Below are positions 1 to 10,000 of a DNA stretch of 10,000 bases, in pieces (the first letter of the stretch is position 1; every line of letters begins with the position of its first letter). Both the position numbers and the translations under genes were made by a program. The DNA is from Halisarca cf. caerulea (lineage: Eukaryota > Porifera > Demospongiae > Chondrillida > Halisarcidae). The stretch is from contig CAUJGJ010000313.1 in NCBI GenBank assembly GCA_963170055.1, forward strand, positions 5,467,979-5,477,978, in the 5' to 3' direction. The notes under the pieces were generated by a model. It saw only the letters and a list, made by a program, of their open reading frames with translations, ran no database searches and was not told where the DNA came from.

Positions 1-20
1 GTATGTGTGTGGTGTGGTGT

Positions 21-65
<45 letters not shown>

Positions 66-69
66 TGTG

Positions 70-127
<58 letters not shown>

Positions 128-168
128 ACACACACAAATATGTGTATGTGTGTGTGTATGTGTGTTAC

Positions 169-204
<36 letters not shown>

Positions 205-347
205 TGTGTGTGTATATGCATAGCAGATGTATTTGTGTGTGTGTACAAGTGTAGTCGTGTACGTATACATGCACACATACAGCACACACCCTGCGTACGG
301 TATGTGGTCCTTCATTCTCTGTTACAATGATAATCTGTTCTCTGCAG
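1..347 (+). repeat. (TG)n microsatellite in upstream intron
   Basis: Interrupted TG dinucleotide tract covering about 1-215, with GGTGTGG, CG and TACACACAC interruptions, fading into TG-rich sequence to about 330. It ends just before the acceptor TTCTCTGCAG at 338-347, so it belongs to the intron preceding the first visible exon. Open frames across it (Cys-Val or Val-Cys polymers) are repeat artefacts. Confidence 0.93.
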
Positions 348-8263
<7,916 letters not shown>

Positions 8264-8570
8264 CCTTAGGAAGACTGAATCATACATCAATTGACTGCCG
8301 ACTATCATTGACGTATTGACAGCTTTGGACTCAATGTTTCTCAATTATTTACACTTATCAGTACAAAACTGACAACAGAACTGACCATTGACTGATTGAT
8401 TTTTATTTCTTGGAAGTGATTATGCTTGTATTATTTGTGCATGTTTTTAGTTATTTCTATGAATACAATTGAAGTTATCAGTGTTTTACATAATATATTA
8501 CACAGATAAGCTGTCAGTGTATGATTTACACAGTGAAGCCTGTACAATAAAGACCATACACCCAATTAAG
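8264..8570 (+). other. 3' UTR
   Basis: AT-rich sequence after the stop, without an open frame. It contains recurrent ATTGAC words (8290, 8308, 8315, 8388) and ATTTA at about 8346. It should end shortly after the poly(A) signal at 8546. Confidence 0.6.
8546..8551 (+). terminator. Poly(A) signal AATAAA
   Basis: Canonical AATAAA, 283 nt after the stop codon. It is the first plus-strand AATAAA after the stop. The cleavage site would be near 8565-8575. Flanking sequence (CCAATTAAGGGGCC) resembles AAATTAAGAGGGG near 8858, so the signal may lie in repeat-derived DNA. Confidence 0.6.
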
Positions 8571-8605
8571 GGGCCAAGCAATTGTGGTCATTAGACATGT
8601 ATACA

Positions 8606-8794
8606 GGTGGTCTTGCTAGAGGTGCAGGTGGTCTTTGTAGAGGTGCAGGTGGTCTTGCTAGAGGTACAGGTGGTCTTGCTAGAGGTACAGGTGGTCTTGC
8701 TAGAGGTGCAAGTGGTCTTGCTAGAGGTGCAGGTGGTCTTGCTAGAGGTGCAGGTGGTCTTTGTAGAGGTGCAGGTGGTCTTTCTACAGGTGCA
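8606..8794 (+). repeat. 21-bp minisatellite, 9 copies
   Basis: Nine units of GGTGGTCTTGCTAGAGGTRC plus A in exact 21-bp register, with CTTTGTAGA variants at copies 2 and 8. The collagen-like Gly-Leu-Ala-Arg-Gly-Ala frame is a result of the unit. Flanks at 8585 and 8836 (GTGGTC) suggest that it grew from a related sequence. Confidence 0.95.
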
Positions 8795-9032
8795 ATTGTA
8801 TTAATATTGCTCTAGCGGTTCCTGGACCAGACTACAGTGGTCTCTATAGACTGGTTAAATTAAGAGGGGTTCCACTAATTATAAGAAAAATTATTTCATT
8901 TTGATTATTTTGGGACTGGAAACAGCAGAGGAAACAAGTAATTCCTACAAAATTATTTCTGCATGACTACATGAATGCATATACAGCTCCATTAACAATA
9001 ATTTGTAACACAATTTGAGACAGCTACAAGTG
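8795..9032. other. Intergenic AT-rich sequence
   Basis: No gene or clear repeat unit is visible. GTGGTCTCTATAGACTGG at about 8837-8854 resembles the 21-bp array flank. Confidence 0.5.
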
Positions 9033-9100
9033 CACATACGTGCAATGTACGTCACCAGTTCCAGCACACATACGTGCAATGTACGTCACCAGTTCCAGCA
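9033..9100. repeat. Perfect 34-bp tandem duplication
   Basis: Units at 9033-9066 and 9067-9100 begin CACATACGTGCAATGTACGT. Each contains the imperfect palindrome TACGTGCAATGTACGTCA, which has a CRE-like TACGTCA. Confidence 0.95.
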
Positions 9101-9170
9101 CAGAATATTAACATGCATACAAGGGAAATCTCTGAATAAGACAGTCACTCTACAAAGGACGCAGCTTGAG

Positions 9171-9281
9171 GTCCTAACCATCTTCTCCCTGTATTGTTCC
9201 AAGATATTGGAGCCTCCCAAGGAGGACAACCTCCTTACAAAGGCCAAAGAGGCTGCCCTATAAAGTGTCCTTTATTTGGAG
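9171..9281 (+). mobile_element. Dispersed repeat, copy 2
   Basis: Related to 5111-5236, with the identical AGTGTCCTTTATTTGGAG at 9264-9281. It contains a perfect 7-bp hairpin, AAGGAGG (9219-9225), loop ACAA, CCTCCTT (9230-9236). It has no coding potential and its family is not identified. Confidence 0.65.
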
Positions 9282-9507
9282 ATCCCAAGTAATAATACCA
9301 TGTCATGTCTGACTGAATCCAATAACAAGCATGTCTTTCACCCGCCGTCCAAGTTAAGGTACTACAGACAGGCAACCAAAACACACTCCAGATCAATCTA
9401 ATGTAATTCAAGATTATATCCAAATTTTATCCTTACTTGTCCAGCACTCATGAAGAACCTGCACTGGTGTTCAGGCAGGGACGATGCATTGCGCACACCA
9501 TGCATGC

Positions 9508-9646
9508 ACACGTACACACACACACACACACACATGCCCACAAGCACGCCCACACACACACACACACACACACACACCATGCATGCACACGCACACGCAC
9601 ACGCACACACACACACACGCACACACACACACATGCACACGCACAC
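9508..9646. repeat. CA-rich simple repeats
   Basis: (CA)n tracts mixed with CACACG units, CACCATGCATGCACA at 9497-9511 and again around 9575-9590, and GCCCACAAGCACGCCC between them. This is a compound microsatellite with an internal duplication. Confidence 0.9.
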
Positions 9647-9893
9647 GCATACGTATATGTACAAATATTGGATAAGAATCAAAGTATATTGCACTGGTAA
9701 ACACAAATGATTCACACACAAAAGTTTGTAAAATCAGTATAACTTCAACTGTTATCATTCACCCAACATTGGGCAATTTATACATACAAACACAATAAAT
9801 TATAATGTAATATAAATCTATACAGCATAATATATTAATATTACACAAATCTGCAATAAAAATATCCAACAACACAGGCACATACATGCAGAG
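9647..9893. other. AT-rich sequence, probable 3' UTR of convergent gene
   Basis: Low-GC sequence without an open frame, on the downstream side of the minus-strand stop at 9894. I see no canonical AATAAA on the minus strand here, only TATATT-type complements (AATATA variants). The two plus-strand AATAAA words (about 9792 and 9855) have no plus-strand gene to serve. Confidence 0.35.
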
Positions 9894-10000
9894 TTACATC
9901 TGTTGCAGTATCTGTACTGCTTGCCACATCAGGTGTGGGTTTGCAGACAGAAGGAATTCATACCTGAGACGCGACGGCAGTGTGGGTGGTGTGCCACACA
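9894..10000 (-). CDS. Probable 3' end of a convergent gene (partial)
   Basis: Read on the minus strand from the window edge, an open frame ends at TAA (9894-9896). The last residues are RLRYEFLLSANPHLMWQA and VQILQQM. The composition (aromatic, Leu, Trp, Asn-Pro-His) is unlike the surrounding simple repeats and looks like a real globular or helical C-terminus. If CTCAG before GTATGAATTC is an acceptor, the exon would begin near 9963. Otherwise the frame continues upstream as CGTPPTLPS. I do not recognise the protein. At about 35 codons chance cannot be excluded. Confidence 0.4.
   Translation of the reverse strand, partial: CGTPPTLPSRLRYEFLLSANPHLMWQAVQILQQM

Noticed and set aside
8582..8815. 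Collagen-like Gly-Leu-Ala-Arg-Gly frame
   Set aside because: Product of the 21-bp minisatellite downstream of the RECK poly(A) signal. The periodicity does not match Gly-X-Y and there is no splice or start context.

Overview
The window is nuclear DNA of an invertebrate metazoan. It carries spliced exons with GT-AG borders, introns of 69 to about 1,700 nt, long (AC)n/(GT)n microsatellites and many minisatellites. I see no bacterial gene organisation. The phylum cannot be fixed from the sequence. The divergent protein and the dispersed-repeat style would suit a sponge or another early-branching animal, but that is a weak inference.

The main content is the 3' part of one plus-strand gene, recognisable as an orthologue of RECK (reversion-inducing cysteine-rich protein with Kazal motifs), a GPI-anchored extracellular inhibitor of metalloproteinases and cofactor of Wnt7 signalling in vertebrates. 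I place twelve exons between 348 and 8263. Their phases are compatible throughout and give about 575 codons, roughly the C-terminal 55-60% of the vertebrate protein. The 5' exons lie before the window. In order the exons encode the end of the middle cysteine-rich region, a VWC-like stretch, a region where the first Kazal motif should be but is degenerate, a weak second Kazal-like unit, one canonical Kazal domain followed by a second VWC-like stretch, the conserved post-Kazal domain, and a hydrophobic C-terminus that fits a GPI-anchor signal.

Most introns are filled with tandem repeats: 48-bp (418-546), 22-bp TCACATGAT type (1422-1550), (AC)n (1871-2008, 2371-2604), a (GT)n/(AC)n pair at the two ends of one short intron (3501-3681), 12-bp (3969-4208), 20-bp (4771-5080), G-rich 22-nt core (6215-6395), (GT)n (6601-6735) and 18-bp (7449-7924). 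Several begin at or within a few bases of a 5' splice site, and one uses the donor itself as its first unit.

The 3' UTR runs from 8264 to a probable poly(A) signal at 8546. The sequence after it holds a 21-bp minisatellite, a 34-bp duplication, the second copy of a dispersed repeat also found at 5111, and CA-rich simple sequence. At the right edge a short minus-strand reading frame (9894-10000) looks like the 3' end of a convergent gene. No operon, CRISPR array, structural RNA gene or defence system is visible. The notable material is the relation between intron repeats and splice sites.
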